Assembly: GCF_026341035.1 (NCBI RefSeq)
Contig: NZ_JAPEOQ010000002.1
Location: 3,472,001-3,536,000, forward strand
Source: Streptomyces sp. NBC_01016
Lineage (GTDB): Bacteria; Actinomycetota; Actinomycetes; Streptomycetales; Streptomycetaceae
Direction of reading: 5' to 3'
Length of the DNA stretch: 64,000 nt
Shown: positions 25,158 to 32,672 of the stretch, piece after piece
Numbering within the stretch: position 1 is the first letter of the stretch
How the letters are laid out: every line of letters starts with the position of its first letter
Made by a program: the position numbers and the translations under genes
The notes under the pieces: generated by a model
Seen by the model: the letters and a program-made list of their open reading frames with translations, nothing else
Told to the model about the DNA's origin: nothing
The model's database searches: none

Positions 25158-26360
25158 GTGTCTCCCTCGCCCTCTCCCCATCTGCACCTCGCCGTCGCCC
25201 TCGACGGCACCGGATGGCACCCCGCTTCCTGGCGCGAGCCGGTGTCCCGGCCGCGCGAGCTGTTCACCGCCGCCTACTGGGCGGAGCTCGTTGCCGAGGC
25301 CGAGCGGGGCCTGCTCGACTTCGTCACCATCGAGGACGGACTCGGCCCGCAGTCCGCCCACTTCCTCGAACCGGACGAGCGCACCGACCAGGTCCGCGGC
25401 CGCCTCGACGCCGTACTGATCGCCTCGCGCATCGCCCCGCTGACCCGGCACATCGGCCTGGTCCCGACCGCCGTGGTCACGCACACCGAACCGTTCCACC
25501 TCTCCAAGGCGATCGCCACCCTCGACTACGTCAGCGAGGGCCGCGCGGGGCTGCGTGTGCAAGTCACCGCCCGCCCGAGCGAGGCCGCCCACTTCGGCCG
25601 CCGCACCATCGACCGCATCGACGCCTACGACAGCCCGGACGCAAGGGAGTTGGTGACCGAACTCTTCGACGAGGCCGCCGACTACGTGGAGGTCGTGCGG
25701 CGGCTGTGGGACAGCTGGGAGGACGGCGCCGAGATCCGGGACGCCGCGACGGGCCGCTTCATCGACCGGGACAAGCTGCACTACATCGACTTCCAGGGCA
25801 GCCACTTCAGCGTCCGCGGCCCCTCCATCACACCCCGCCCGCCGCAGGGCCAGCCGCTCGTCACCGCCCTCGCGCACGACACCGTCCCGTACCGCCTGGT
25901 GGCCCGCGCCACCGACGTCGGATACATCACCCCGGGCGACACCGAGCAGGCCCGTGCCATCGTGGGCCGGATCCGCGCCGAGCAGGAGACGGCCGGGCGG
26001 GCCGGGGATCCCCTGCATGTCTTCGGCGACCTGGTGGTGTTCCTCGACGAGGACCCGGCCGCCGCGACCGCCCGCCGGGACCGGCTCGACGCCCTCGACG
26101 GAGCGCCGTACGTGAGCGACGCCCCGACCTTCGCGGGCACACCCGCACAACTCGCCGATCTCCTCCAAGAGTTGAACGGCGCCGGCCTCACGGGATTCCG
26201 GCTGCGCCCCGCCGTCGCGGGACACGACCTCCCGGCGATCACCCGGGGCCTCGTCCCCGAACTCCAGCGCCGTGGTGTCTTCCGCCGCGCGTACGAGGCC
26301 GACACCCTGCGCGGCCTCCTCGGCCTCGACCGCCCCGCCAACCGCTATGCCGCCGCGTGA
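25158..26360 (+). CDS. LLM flavin-dependent oxidoreductase (NtaA-like)
   Basis: A 400-residue luciferase-like monooxygenase. Readable family segments: HLAVALDGTGWHP at the start, FVTIEDGLG, RIAPLTRHIGLVPTAVVTHTEPFHLSKAIATLDYVSEGRAGLRVQV, and a C-terminal RRGVFRRAYEADTLRGLLGL. It would use FMNH2 and O2 to cleave an imported organosulfur or related compound. GTG start with GAAAGG upstream. Second of four LLM genes in the operon; each probably handles a different substrate. Confidence 0.85.
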   Translation: MSPSPSPHLHLAVALDGTGWHPASWREPVSRPRELFTAAYWAELVAEAERGLLDFVTIEDGLGPQSAHFLEPDERTDQVRGRLDAVLIASRIAPLTRHIGLVPTAVVTHTEPFHLSKAIATLDYVSEGRAGLRVQVTARPSEAAHFGRRTIDRIDAYDSPDARELVTELFDEAADYVEVVRRLWDSWEDGAEIRDAATGRFIDRDKLHYIDFQGSHFSVRGPSITPRPPQGQPLVTALAHDTVPYRLVARATDVGYITPGDTEQARAIVGRIRAEQETAGRAGDPLHVFGDLVVFLDEDPAAATARRDRLDALDGAPYVSDAPTFAGTPAQLADLLQELNGAGLTGFRLRPAVAGHDLPAITRGLVPELQRRGVFRRAYEADTLRGLLGLDRPANRYAAA

Positions 26361-26376
26361 GCCGGAGGGAACCCTC

Positions 26377-27759
26377 ATGACCAAGCCGCTGAAGCAGATT
26401 CACCTGGCCGCCCATTTCCCCGGCGTCAACAACACCACCGTGTGGAGCGACCCGCGGGCCGGCAGCCACATCGAGTTCGGCTCCTTCGCCCACTTCGCGC
26501 GCACCGCCGAACGCGCCAAGTTCGACTTCCTGTTCCTCGCCGAGGGGTTGCGCCTGCGCGAACAGGGCGGCGAGATCTACGACTTGGACGTCGTAGGCCG
26601 GCCCGACACCTTCACCGTCCTCGCCGCGCTCGCCGCCGTCACCGAGCGCATCGGACTCACCGGCACCATCAACTCCACCTTCAACGAGCCCTACGAGGTG
26701 GCCCGCCAGTTCGCGAGCCTCGACCACCTCTCCGGCGGCCGCTCCGCCTGGAACGTCGTCACCTCCTGGGACGCGTTCACCGGCGAGAACTTCCGCCGCG
26801 GCGGCTTCCTCCCGCAGCGCGAACGCTACTCACGCGCCCGGGAGTTCCTCGCCACCGCGAACGAACTGTTCGACTCCTGGCACGACGACGAGATCCTCGC
26901 CGACCAGGAGACCGGAGCCTTCCTGCGCGACGCCAAGGCAGGATCCTTCGTCCACGCCGGACAACACTTCGACATCCACGGGCAGTTCAACGTCCCGCGC
27001 TCCCCGCAGGGCCGCCCGGTCGTCTTCCAGGCCGGCGACTCCGACGAGGGTCGCGAGTTCGCCGCGGCCGAGTCCGACGCCATCTTCAGCCGGCACGGCA
27101 CCCTCGACGCGGGCCGGGAGTTCTACGCGGACGTGAAGTCCCGCCTCCCCAAGTACGGCCGCGGCAAGGACCAGTTGCTCATCCTGCCCGCCGCCACCTT
27201 CGCCCTCGCCGACACCGACGCGGAGGCCGAGGAACTCGCCCGCGAGGTGCGCCGCCACCAGGTCAGCGGGGCCACCGCCCTCAAGCACCTGGAGTTCGTC
27301 TGGAACCGGGACCTGTCCTCGTACGACCCGGAAGGGCCGCTGCCCGACATCGACCCGGACGTCGGCGACACCCACATCGCCGAGGGTCGCGCCCAGGTCC
27401 GCATGTACCGGGACCCGCTGGCCACCGCCCGCGAGTGGCGCGAGCTCGCCGCCGCCAACAAGTGGTCCATCCGCGACCTCGTCATCCACACCGGCAACCG
27501 GCAGAACTTCGTCGGGGCCCCGGCCACCATCGCCAAGACCATCAACGAGTACGTCCAGGCCGACGCCGCCGACGGCTTCATCCTCGTCCCGCACATCACC
27601 CCGGGCGGCCTCGACGAGTTCGCCGACAAGGTGGTCCCGCTCCTCCAGGAGCAGGGCGTCTTCCGTACGGAGTACGAGGGCACGACGCTGCGCGACCACC
27701 TGGGCCTGGCCCATCCCGACGACGCCCCCGCGCCCACCGAGGAGTTCTCCCGTGTCTGA
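26377..27759 (+). CDS. NtaA/SnaA/DszA-type flavin monooxygenase
   Basis: A 460-residue FMNH2-dependent monooxygenase of the NtaA/SnaA/DszA(SoxA) family: KQIHLAAHFPGVNN at the start, STFNEPYEVARQFASLDHLSGGRSAWNVVTS, SPQGRPVVFQAGDSDEGREFAA, and a C-terminal FRTEYEGTTLRDHLGL. Relatives open C-N or C-S bonds, and Bacillus YtnJ/CmoJ of this family cleaves S-alkyl cysteine derivatives, which fits the transporter context. The ATG has GGAGGGA upstream. Its stop overlaps the next gene by 8 bp. Confidence 0.88.
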   Translation: MTKPLKQIHLAAHFPGVNNTTVWSDPRAGSHIEFGSFAHFARTAERAKFDFLFLAEGLRLREQGGEIYDLDVVGRPDTFTVLAALAAVTERIGLTGTINSTFNEPYEVARQFASLDHLSGGRSAWNVVTSWDAFTGENFRRGGFLPQRERYSRAREFLATANELFDSWHDDEILADQETGAFLRDAKAGSFVHAGQHFDIHGQFNVPRSPQGRPVVFQAGDSDEGREFAAAESDAIFSRHGTLDAGREFYADVKSRLPKYGRGKDQLLILPAATFALADTDAEAEELAREVRRHQVSGATALKHLEFVWNRDLSSYDPEGPLPDIDPDVGDTHIAEGRAQVRMYRDPLATAREWRELAAANKWSIRDLVIHTGNRQNFVGAPATIAKTINEYVQADAADGFILVPHITPGGLDEFADKVVPLLQEQGVFRTEYEGTTLRDHLGLAHPDDAPAPTEEFSRV

Positions 27760-28879
27760 CATCCCCCTCGCCGTCCTCGACCTGGTCCCGGTCCCGTCCG
27801 GCTCGACCGCGGGCGACGCCCTGCGCAACTCCATCGACCTCGCCCAGCAGGCCGAGCGGTTCGGCTACGCCCGCTACTGGTTCGCCGAGCACCACCTCAA
27901 CCCCGGCGTCGCCGGCACCTCGCCCGCCGTCGTCCTCGCCCTGACCGCGTCCGCCACCGACACCATCCGGCTCGGCTCCGGCGCCGTACAGCTCGGACAC
28001 CGCACCGCGCTGTCCACGGTGGAGGAGTTCGGCCTCCTCGACGCGCTGCACCCCGGGCGCATCGACCTGGGGCTCGGCCGCTCGGGCGGACGGCCGCCCG
28101 CGCAGCCCGCGGAGCCGACGCCGACCGCGACCCCGGTCGTCGACGGCGCCGCCCCCAACGGCCTCGTCATCCCGCCCCGCTTCTCCTTCGAGTACCTCCT
28201 CGGCTCACCCCGCGTCGCGCTGCAACGCAAGCTGCTCCAGCAACCGGGCGCGCAGGCGCAGGACTACGCGGAGCAGATCGACGACATCCTCGCCCTGTTC
28301 GCCGGCGCCTACATATCCCCGGACGGGGTCGAGGCGCACGTCGTGCCGGGGGAGGGGGCCGACGTCGACGTGTGGATCCTGGGCAGCAGCGGCGGCGAGA
28401 GCGCCGAGGTGGCGGGCGCGCGCGGACTGCCGTTCGCCGCGAACTACCACGTCAGCCCCGCCACGGTGCTGGAGGCGGTGGAGGGCTACCGGTCCTTCTT
28501 CCAGCCCTCCGACACCCTCGACAAGCCGTACGTCAGTGTCTCCGCGGACGTGGTCGTCGCCGATGACGACGCCACCGCCCGCGAACTCGCCACCGGCTAC
28601 GGCCTGTGGGTGCGCAGCATCCGCAACGCCGAGGGTGCCATCGACTTCCCGACGCCGGACGAAGCGCGTAAGTACGAGTGGAGTGACGCCGACCGGGCGC
28701 TCATGCAGGACCGCCTCGACACCCAGTTCGTCGGCTCGCCGACCACCGTGGCCCGCCGCCTCGCCCAGCTCCAGGAGGCCACCGGAGCCGACGAGCTGCT
28801 CATCACGACGATCACCCACGACCACGCCGACCGGGTCCGCTCCTACGAGCTGCTGGCCGAGGAGTGGAAGCGCTCTTGA
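27752..28879 (+). CDS. LLM class oxidoreductase (MsnO8-like)
   Basis: A 375-residue luciferase-like protein of the bacterial luciferase/MsnO8 branch: LAVLDLVPVPSGSTAGDALRNS, YWFAEHHLNPGVAGTSP, IRLGSGAVQLGHRTALSTVEEFGLLD, PGRIDLGLGRSGGR. Its GTG start lies inside the previous gene (8-bp overlap). Last gene of the first sulfur operon. Substrate unknown; co-transcription suggests a role in the same catabolism. Confidence 0.86.
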   Translation: MSDIPLAVLDLVPVPSGSTAGDALRNSIDLAQQAERFGYARYWFAEHHLNPGVAGTSPAVVLALTASATDTIRLGSGAVQLGHRTALSTVEEFGLLDALHPGRIDLGLGRSGGRPPAQPAEPTPTATPVVDGAAPNGLVIPPRFSFEYLLGSPRVALQRKLLQQPGAQAQDYAEQIDDILALFAGAYISPDGVEAHVVPGEGADVDVWILGSSGGESAEVAGARGLPFAANYHVSPATVLEAVEGYRSFFQPSDTLDKPYVSVSADVVVADDDATARELATGYGLWVRSIRNAEGAIDFPTPDEARKYEWSDADRALMQDRLDTQFVGSPTTVARRLAQLQEATGADELLITTITHDHADRVRSYELLAEEWKRS

Positions 28880-28939
28880 CGCGGCGTCCCGGCGGCCACA
28901 CACTCCTCTAAGGGAATCCTAGTGAAACGGTAGGGAATC

Positions 28940-29095
28940 ATGGGTGGTGCGGCGTGCGAGCTCAGCGGCGAGGCCGCCCGCGCCGCCGTCGGGGCACTGC
29001 CCCGGCTCACGTCCCGCCGTCACATCGATCTGGCACGGGTCTGCAGTGCGGCGAGTTCTCGCCACGGTGGCGGTCAACTCGCCGCCCACGCCTGA
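28940..29095 (+). CDS. Leader peptide upstream of the GST-like gene
   Basis: A small ORF whose central segment TSRRHIDLARVCSAASS matches the actinobacterial sulfur leader-peptide pattern. From the ATG it has 51 codons, longer than the usual 20-30, so an internal start is possible. A -10-like TAGGGA ends three bases before the ATG, suggesting a leaderless transcript. AGGGAATC occurs twice, 21 bp apart, just upstream. The single Cys before S-A-A differs from the Cys-Cys ending of the first leader. It probably regulates the GST-like gene 53 bp downstream. Confidence 0.65.
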   Translation: MGGAACELSGEAARAAVGALPRLTSRRHIDLARVCSAASSRHGGGQLAAHA

Positions 29096-29148
29096 CACTT
29101 CCGTACGCATGCCCGTACGCCCGTGATCGAGCACCCCCAGGGAGACGC

Positions 29149-29859
29149 ATGTCCGCACCGGCCCCTTCCGCCGTGCCCACCTTCCGGAGCAGGATCGGCT
29201 GCGACGCGCGCAGCGGCTACTACGCCGCCCCGCACCGCTACCGCCTCCACCTGTCGCCGTCCTGCCCGCACTGTCTGCAGATCGCCGTCACCCACAGCCT
29301 GCTCCGCCTCGACGACACCCTCCCGGTCACCCTGCTGCCCGCCGCGTCCGACACACTCGGCGGCGGGCACCGGGCCCTGGCTCCCCTGTACGAGGCCACG
29401 TCCCACCAGTACCCCGGACCGGCCCTGGCGCCGGTGCTCAGCGACGACTGGACCGGGCGGATCGTCAGCACCCACCCGGGGGACATCCTGCGCGACCTCG
29501 CCCGGCACTTCGGCGAACACGGCCCCGACCTCCTTCCGCGCGGCACCGAGGACGCGATCGACGCGGTGGGCCGCCTCTGTGAGCGGGGCATCACCGCGTC
29601 GGCCCGGCGCGGCGACGACACCGGGCTCGCCACCCTGCTGCGTGCGCTGAACGTCCTCGAACGACGGCTCGCGGGCAGGGAGTTCGTACTCGGCGGCCAA
29701 CTCACCCTCGCCGACGTGCGGTTGTGGTCGACCCTCGTGCACCCGGACACCGCACACCGGACGACGGGTCATCCCCGGCTCTCGGCGTACCTGCGCCGCC
29801 TCTCCGAGCACCCCGCCTTCGCGCCGCACCTCGCGAGCTACTCCTTCGCGCTGGCCTGA
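29149..29859 (+). CDS. Glutathione S-transferase-like protein with CPHC motif
   Basis: A 236-residue two-domain protein. The thioredoxin-like N-terminus carries SPSCPHCLQIAV (about residues 38-49), a C-x-x-C version of the CPWA motif of Xi-class GST/glutathionyl-hydroquinone reductases. The C-terminal GST helical domain includes FVLGGQLTLADVRLWSTLV. Actinomycetes use mycothiol rather than glutathione, so the thiol partner may be mycothiol. It follows a sulfur-type leader peptide, implying control by cysteine status. It overlaps the convergent mltG gene by 22 bp. Confidence 0.8.
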   Translation: MSAPAPSAVPTFRSRIGCDARSGYYAAPHRYRLHLSPSCPHCLQIAVTHSLLRLDDTLPVTLLPAASDTLGGGHRALAPLYEATSHQYPGPALAPVLSDDWTGRIVSTHPGDILRDLARHFGEHGPDLLPRGTEDAIDAVGRLCERGITASARRGDDTGLATLLRALNVLERRLAGREFVLGGQLTLADVRLWSTLVHPDTAHRTTGHPRLSAYLRRLSEHPAFAPHLASYSFALA

Positions 29860-30671
29860 CGCGAGTTGAACTCCTCGACGTTCTTCTTCTGCTCCTCATA
29901 GCTGTCCGTGAACCGGGTGTCCCCGGGCGCGACCGTCACGAAGTACAGCCAGTCGCCCTTGGGCGGGGCGATCGCCGCGTCGATGGCGTCCTCCCCCGGA
30001 TTGCCGATGGGGGTGGGCGGCAGGCCCTTGTGTTCGTACGTGTTGTACGGGCTGTCGGTCCTGGTGTCGGCGTGGCTGGTGTCGAGGGTCGAGCGGTTCA
30101 GGGCGTAGTTGATCGTGGAGTCCATCTGGAGCTGCATGCCCTGGTCGAGCCGGTTGTAGATGACCCGGGCCACCTTCCCCATGTCCTCGTGGGTGTCGGC
30201 CTCCGCCTGCACGATGCTCGCGATGATGACCGTCTCGTACACGGATACGCCGTTGGTGTCCGCGCCCTTGGTGACATGGTCGGCCTTCAGCCGCTGGTTG
30301 GCGGTGTTGTTCATGTAGGAGAGAAGGGACGCCGGAGTGGTGTTCTTGTCCACGGGGTACGTGGCCGGGAACAGGTAGCCCTCGGGGTTGCCGTCCGCCG
30401 CGCTCGGCAGGGTGAAGTGCGCCTTCGACGCGGCCTTCTTCGTGGTCCCGCCGTCGACGGCGAGCGCCTTGTCCACGGCCTCGTACACCTGACTCGCGCG
30501 ATACCCCTCGGGGATCACGAGCTTCTCGGACCGGGTGGCCTCCTTCCCACCGAAGACCACCACCAACGTCACGACTACGGCCGCGACGACCGCGAGAACC
30601 ACGACGGCCAACACGATCAGCTTGCCGCGGCGGCTCAGCCGACCCTTCTTCCCTGTCTTGTCCTCAGGCAC
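29838..30671 (-). CDS. mltG: Endolytic transglycosylase MltG-like protein
   Basis: Membrane-anchored YceG/MltG-family enzyme of 277 residues that cuts nascent peptidoglycan strands. A cytoplasmic basic stretch, one membrane helix (about 18-41) and an extracellular MltG domain follow in order. IIASIVQAEAD holds the conserved Glu; YNRLDQGMQLQMDSTINYAL, YNTYEHKGLPPTPIGNPG and FVTVAPGDTRFTDSYEEQKKNV are family hallmarks. It is shorter than the main actinobacterial MltG, so it may be a second copy. The stop overlaps the GST-like gene. Confidence 0.92.
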   Translation of the reverse strand: MPEDKTGKKGRLSRRGKLIVLAVVVLAVVAAVVVTLVVVFGGKEATRSEKLVIPEGYRASQVYEAVDKALAVDGGTTKKAASKAHFTLPSAADGNPEGYLFPATYPVDKNTTPASLLSYMNNTANQRLKADHVTKGADTNGVSVYETVIIASIVQAEADTHEDMGKVARVIYNRLDQGMQLQMDSTINYALNRSTLDTSHADTRTDSPYNTYEHKGLPPTPIGNPGEDAIDAAIAPPKGDWLYFVTVAPGDTRFTDSYEEQKKNVEEFNSRQASAKE

Positions 30672-30690
30672 AGGGGAACGCTAACCCGAT

Positions 30691-30735
30691 CAAGCCCCGC
30701 CGGCGATTGAGGCGCGGGGCCCGGGGCAGAGCCCC
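30691..30735 (+). repeat. Dispersed intergenic repeat, copy 2
   Basis: 42 of 45 positions match the element at 78-122 in reverse orientation, including the GGGGC-AGA-GCCCC hairpin (30723-30735). It lies between the mltG start and the PucR stop, where it could end transcription. Confidence 0.85.
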
Positions 30736-30763
30736 GCGACCGCAACCACGCCACCGGCACACC

Positions 30764-31948
30764 TCACCGCACCCGCAACGCCACTGCCAACAGCGCCGCG
30801 TCCGCCGGCCTCCGTAGATCCCGACCCGTCAGCTCGTGAAACCGGTTGAAGCGGTGCTGCACCGTGTTGCGGTGGCAGTAGAGCGCGTCGGCCGTGTCCG
30901 CGATGGAGCCGGAGCCCGACAAATGGATGCGGACGGTGTGCAGCAGACGGTCCGCCTCGGTGCGGGTGACACCGGGCCCGCGCAGTGCGCCCAGCACATC
31001 CGCGGCCAGGTCGCGGCCGAAGTCACCGGCGCGGTGGGCGAGGACGTCCAGCCAGCTGTCCTCCAGGAGCCGCGGCGAGCGCGTGTCGGCGGGCAGCACC
31101 TGCGCCGTCGCCACCGCGAGCACCGTGGCCCGCGGCACGGCGGCGAGCCCGGCCGCCTGCGGGGCCACCCCGCACGGCGAGTCCTGCAGCTGGTCCAGGA
31201 CGTACGGGCGGGTGATCCGGCCGCTGAGCTGCACCACCAGGACCGCGTCCCCGCCGACCATCTGCTGCTGTACCGCCGCCCCCGCCCCGCGCAGTGTCAG
31301 GCCCGCACGGTGCAGTCCTGGCCCGGCCGCCGCGGACGACGCCGCGCACAGGAACCGGCCGTCGTCCGCGAGACCCAGGGCGCGGCCCGCGTCGCGTACG
31401 ACGGTCGGGTTGCGGCCCTCCGTCTCCAGGAGCCGGGCGAACCACATGCGCCGCTCGTCCTCCTCCCGGCGCCCCATCTCCAGGACCGTGCGCTGATACG
31501 CCGTCATGATCCCCGTGACATGCCGCTCGACCGCCTCCCACACGTGGTACGCCGAGCCCGCCAGATCGGCCATGTCCTCGGGTCGCGCCCGGTTCACGAG
31601 CGCCTGCCACACCACCCGGAAGTCGAGCCGCGCCGCCTCAAGCAGGGCGTCGAGCGGGACGCCCTGCCGGGCACGCTCCTCACCGACCCGCCGTGAGACG
31701 TCCGTGATGTGCGGCGGCACCGGCAGCCGCGCCACCGTACGGAGCAGCAGCTCGAAGGCCTGCCAGGCCGAATCGCGGAACTGGACGTCCGGCACCTGGG
31801 TCGCGTACGAGGTGCGCAGCGGGCCGACCATTCCCAGCCATTCGCCGATCAGGTCGTCCACATTGTCCAGGCACTGCCCGGCGAGTTCCGCGATGCGCGG
31901 CGAGGTCGGGGGCAGGCCGGAGAGGCCCTGACCTTCGGAATTGTGCAT
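30764..31948 (-). CDS. PucR/CdaR family transcriptional regulator
   Basis: A 394-residue regulator. The N-terminal part (about 20-170) is a helical sensor-like region, the middle a degenerate GGDEF-like domain, and the C-terminus the PucR HTH (LLHTVRIHLSGSGSIADTADALYCHRNTVQHRFNRFHELTGRDL, about residues 335-380). The family often controls purine, allantoin or amide catabolism. It is divergent from the urease-like operon with about 120 bp between the starts, making it the obvious regulator of that operon. ATG start. Confidence 0.87.
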   Translation of the reverse strand: MHNSEGQGLSGLPPTSPRIAELAGQCLDNVDDLIGEWLGMVGPLRTSYATQVPDVQFRDSAWQAFELLLRTVARLPVPPHITDVSRRVGEERARQGVPLDALLEAARLDFRVVWQALVNRARPEDMADLAGSAYHVWEAVERHVTGIMTAYQRTVLEMGRREEDERRMWFARLLETEGRNPTVVRDAGRALGLADDGRFLCAASSAAAGPGLHRAGLTLRGAGAAVQQQMVGGDAVLVVQLSGRITRPYVLDQLQDSPCGVAPQAAGLAAVPRATVLAVATAQVLPADTRSPRLLEDSWLDVLAHRAGDFGRDLAADVLGALRGPGVTRTEADRLLHTVRIHLSGSGSIADTADALYCHRNTVQHRFNRFHELTGRDLRRPADAALLAVALRVR

Positions 31949-32072
31949 GTGACCAATTCTCGGTGGTGCGAGGGCGATGTTTCAACGTTGGTTTGGTGCC
32001 CGTAGCCAAGGATCCTGGTGCGATCCCTGGGCGGAGCGTCCGGGGCCCGCCGACCAGGAGGGCCATCCGACC

Positions 32073-32672
32073 GTGCACTTGACCCCTCGTGAACAGGAAC
32101 GGCTCCAGCTGTTCACCGTCGCCGAACTCGCGCGCAGGCGCCGAGCCCGCGGCCGCCGCCTGAGCGCCCCCGAAGCGATCGCCCTGATCTGCGACGAGAT
32201 CCTGGAGGCCGCCTGGGACGGGCTGAGCCTGGACGAGGTGATCGAGACGGCGGAGCGGGTGCTCACCGTCGACGACGTGCTGGACGGGGTCGCCGACATC
32301 GTGACGACCGTGCAGGTGGAGGCGCTGTTCCCGAGCGGCACGTCCCTGGTCGCCGTCGACCGGCCGATCGGTCCCGCCAGCGCCGAGGGCCCGGGCGCCG
32401 TGCGCACCGCCGAGACTGCCATCGAGATCAACGTGGGGCGGCCGCGCACCACCCTCACCATCCGCAACACCGGCGACCGCGTCGTCTACATCTCCTCGCA
32501 CTACCCGCTGCACGAGGCCAATCAGGCGCTGGAACTCGACCGCGAGGCCGCCCGCGGACTGCGGCTCGACATCGCCGCCGGCACCGCCCTCGCCTTCGAA
32601 CCCGGCGAGAAGCGCGAAGTCGTCGTCATCCCCGCCAGCCGCAAGACCCGTACGACCCAGGAGCGCGCATGA
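32073..32672 (+). CDS. ureAB: Fused urease gamma-beta subunit
   Basis: A 199-residue fusion of UreA and UreB. Residues 1-100 match the gamma subunit (LTPREQERLQLFTVAELARRRRARG, EAIALICDEILEAAWDG, VQVEALFPSGTSLV). Residues about 115-195 match the beta subunit (INVGRPRTTLTIRNTGDR, SHYPLHEANQALELDREAARGLRLDI, AFEPGEKREVVVI). Gamma-beta fusions occur in some ureases. The GTG start has GGAGGG 11 bases upstream. Its stop overlaps the alpha-subunit start by ATGA. PucR is divergent. Family identity is clear; whether the complex hydrolyses urea is open. Confidence 0.88.
   Translation: MHLTPREQERLQLFTVAELARRRRARGRRLSAPEAIALICDEILEAAWDGLSLDEVIETAERVLTVDDVLDGVADIVTTVQVEALFPSGTSLVAVDRPIGPASAEGPGAVRTAETAIEINVGRPRTTLTIRNTGDRVVYISSHYPLHEANQALELDREAARGLRLDIAAGTALAFEPGEKREVVVIPASRKTRTTQERA

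Noticed and set aside
32010..32026. GGATC-N7-GATCC inverted repeat in the PucR/urease gap as an operator
   Set aside because: Short arms and no second copy. PucR sites are not well enough defined to support it.
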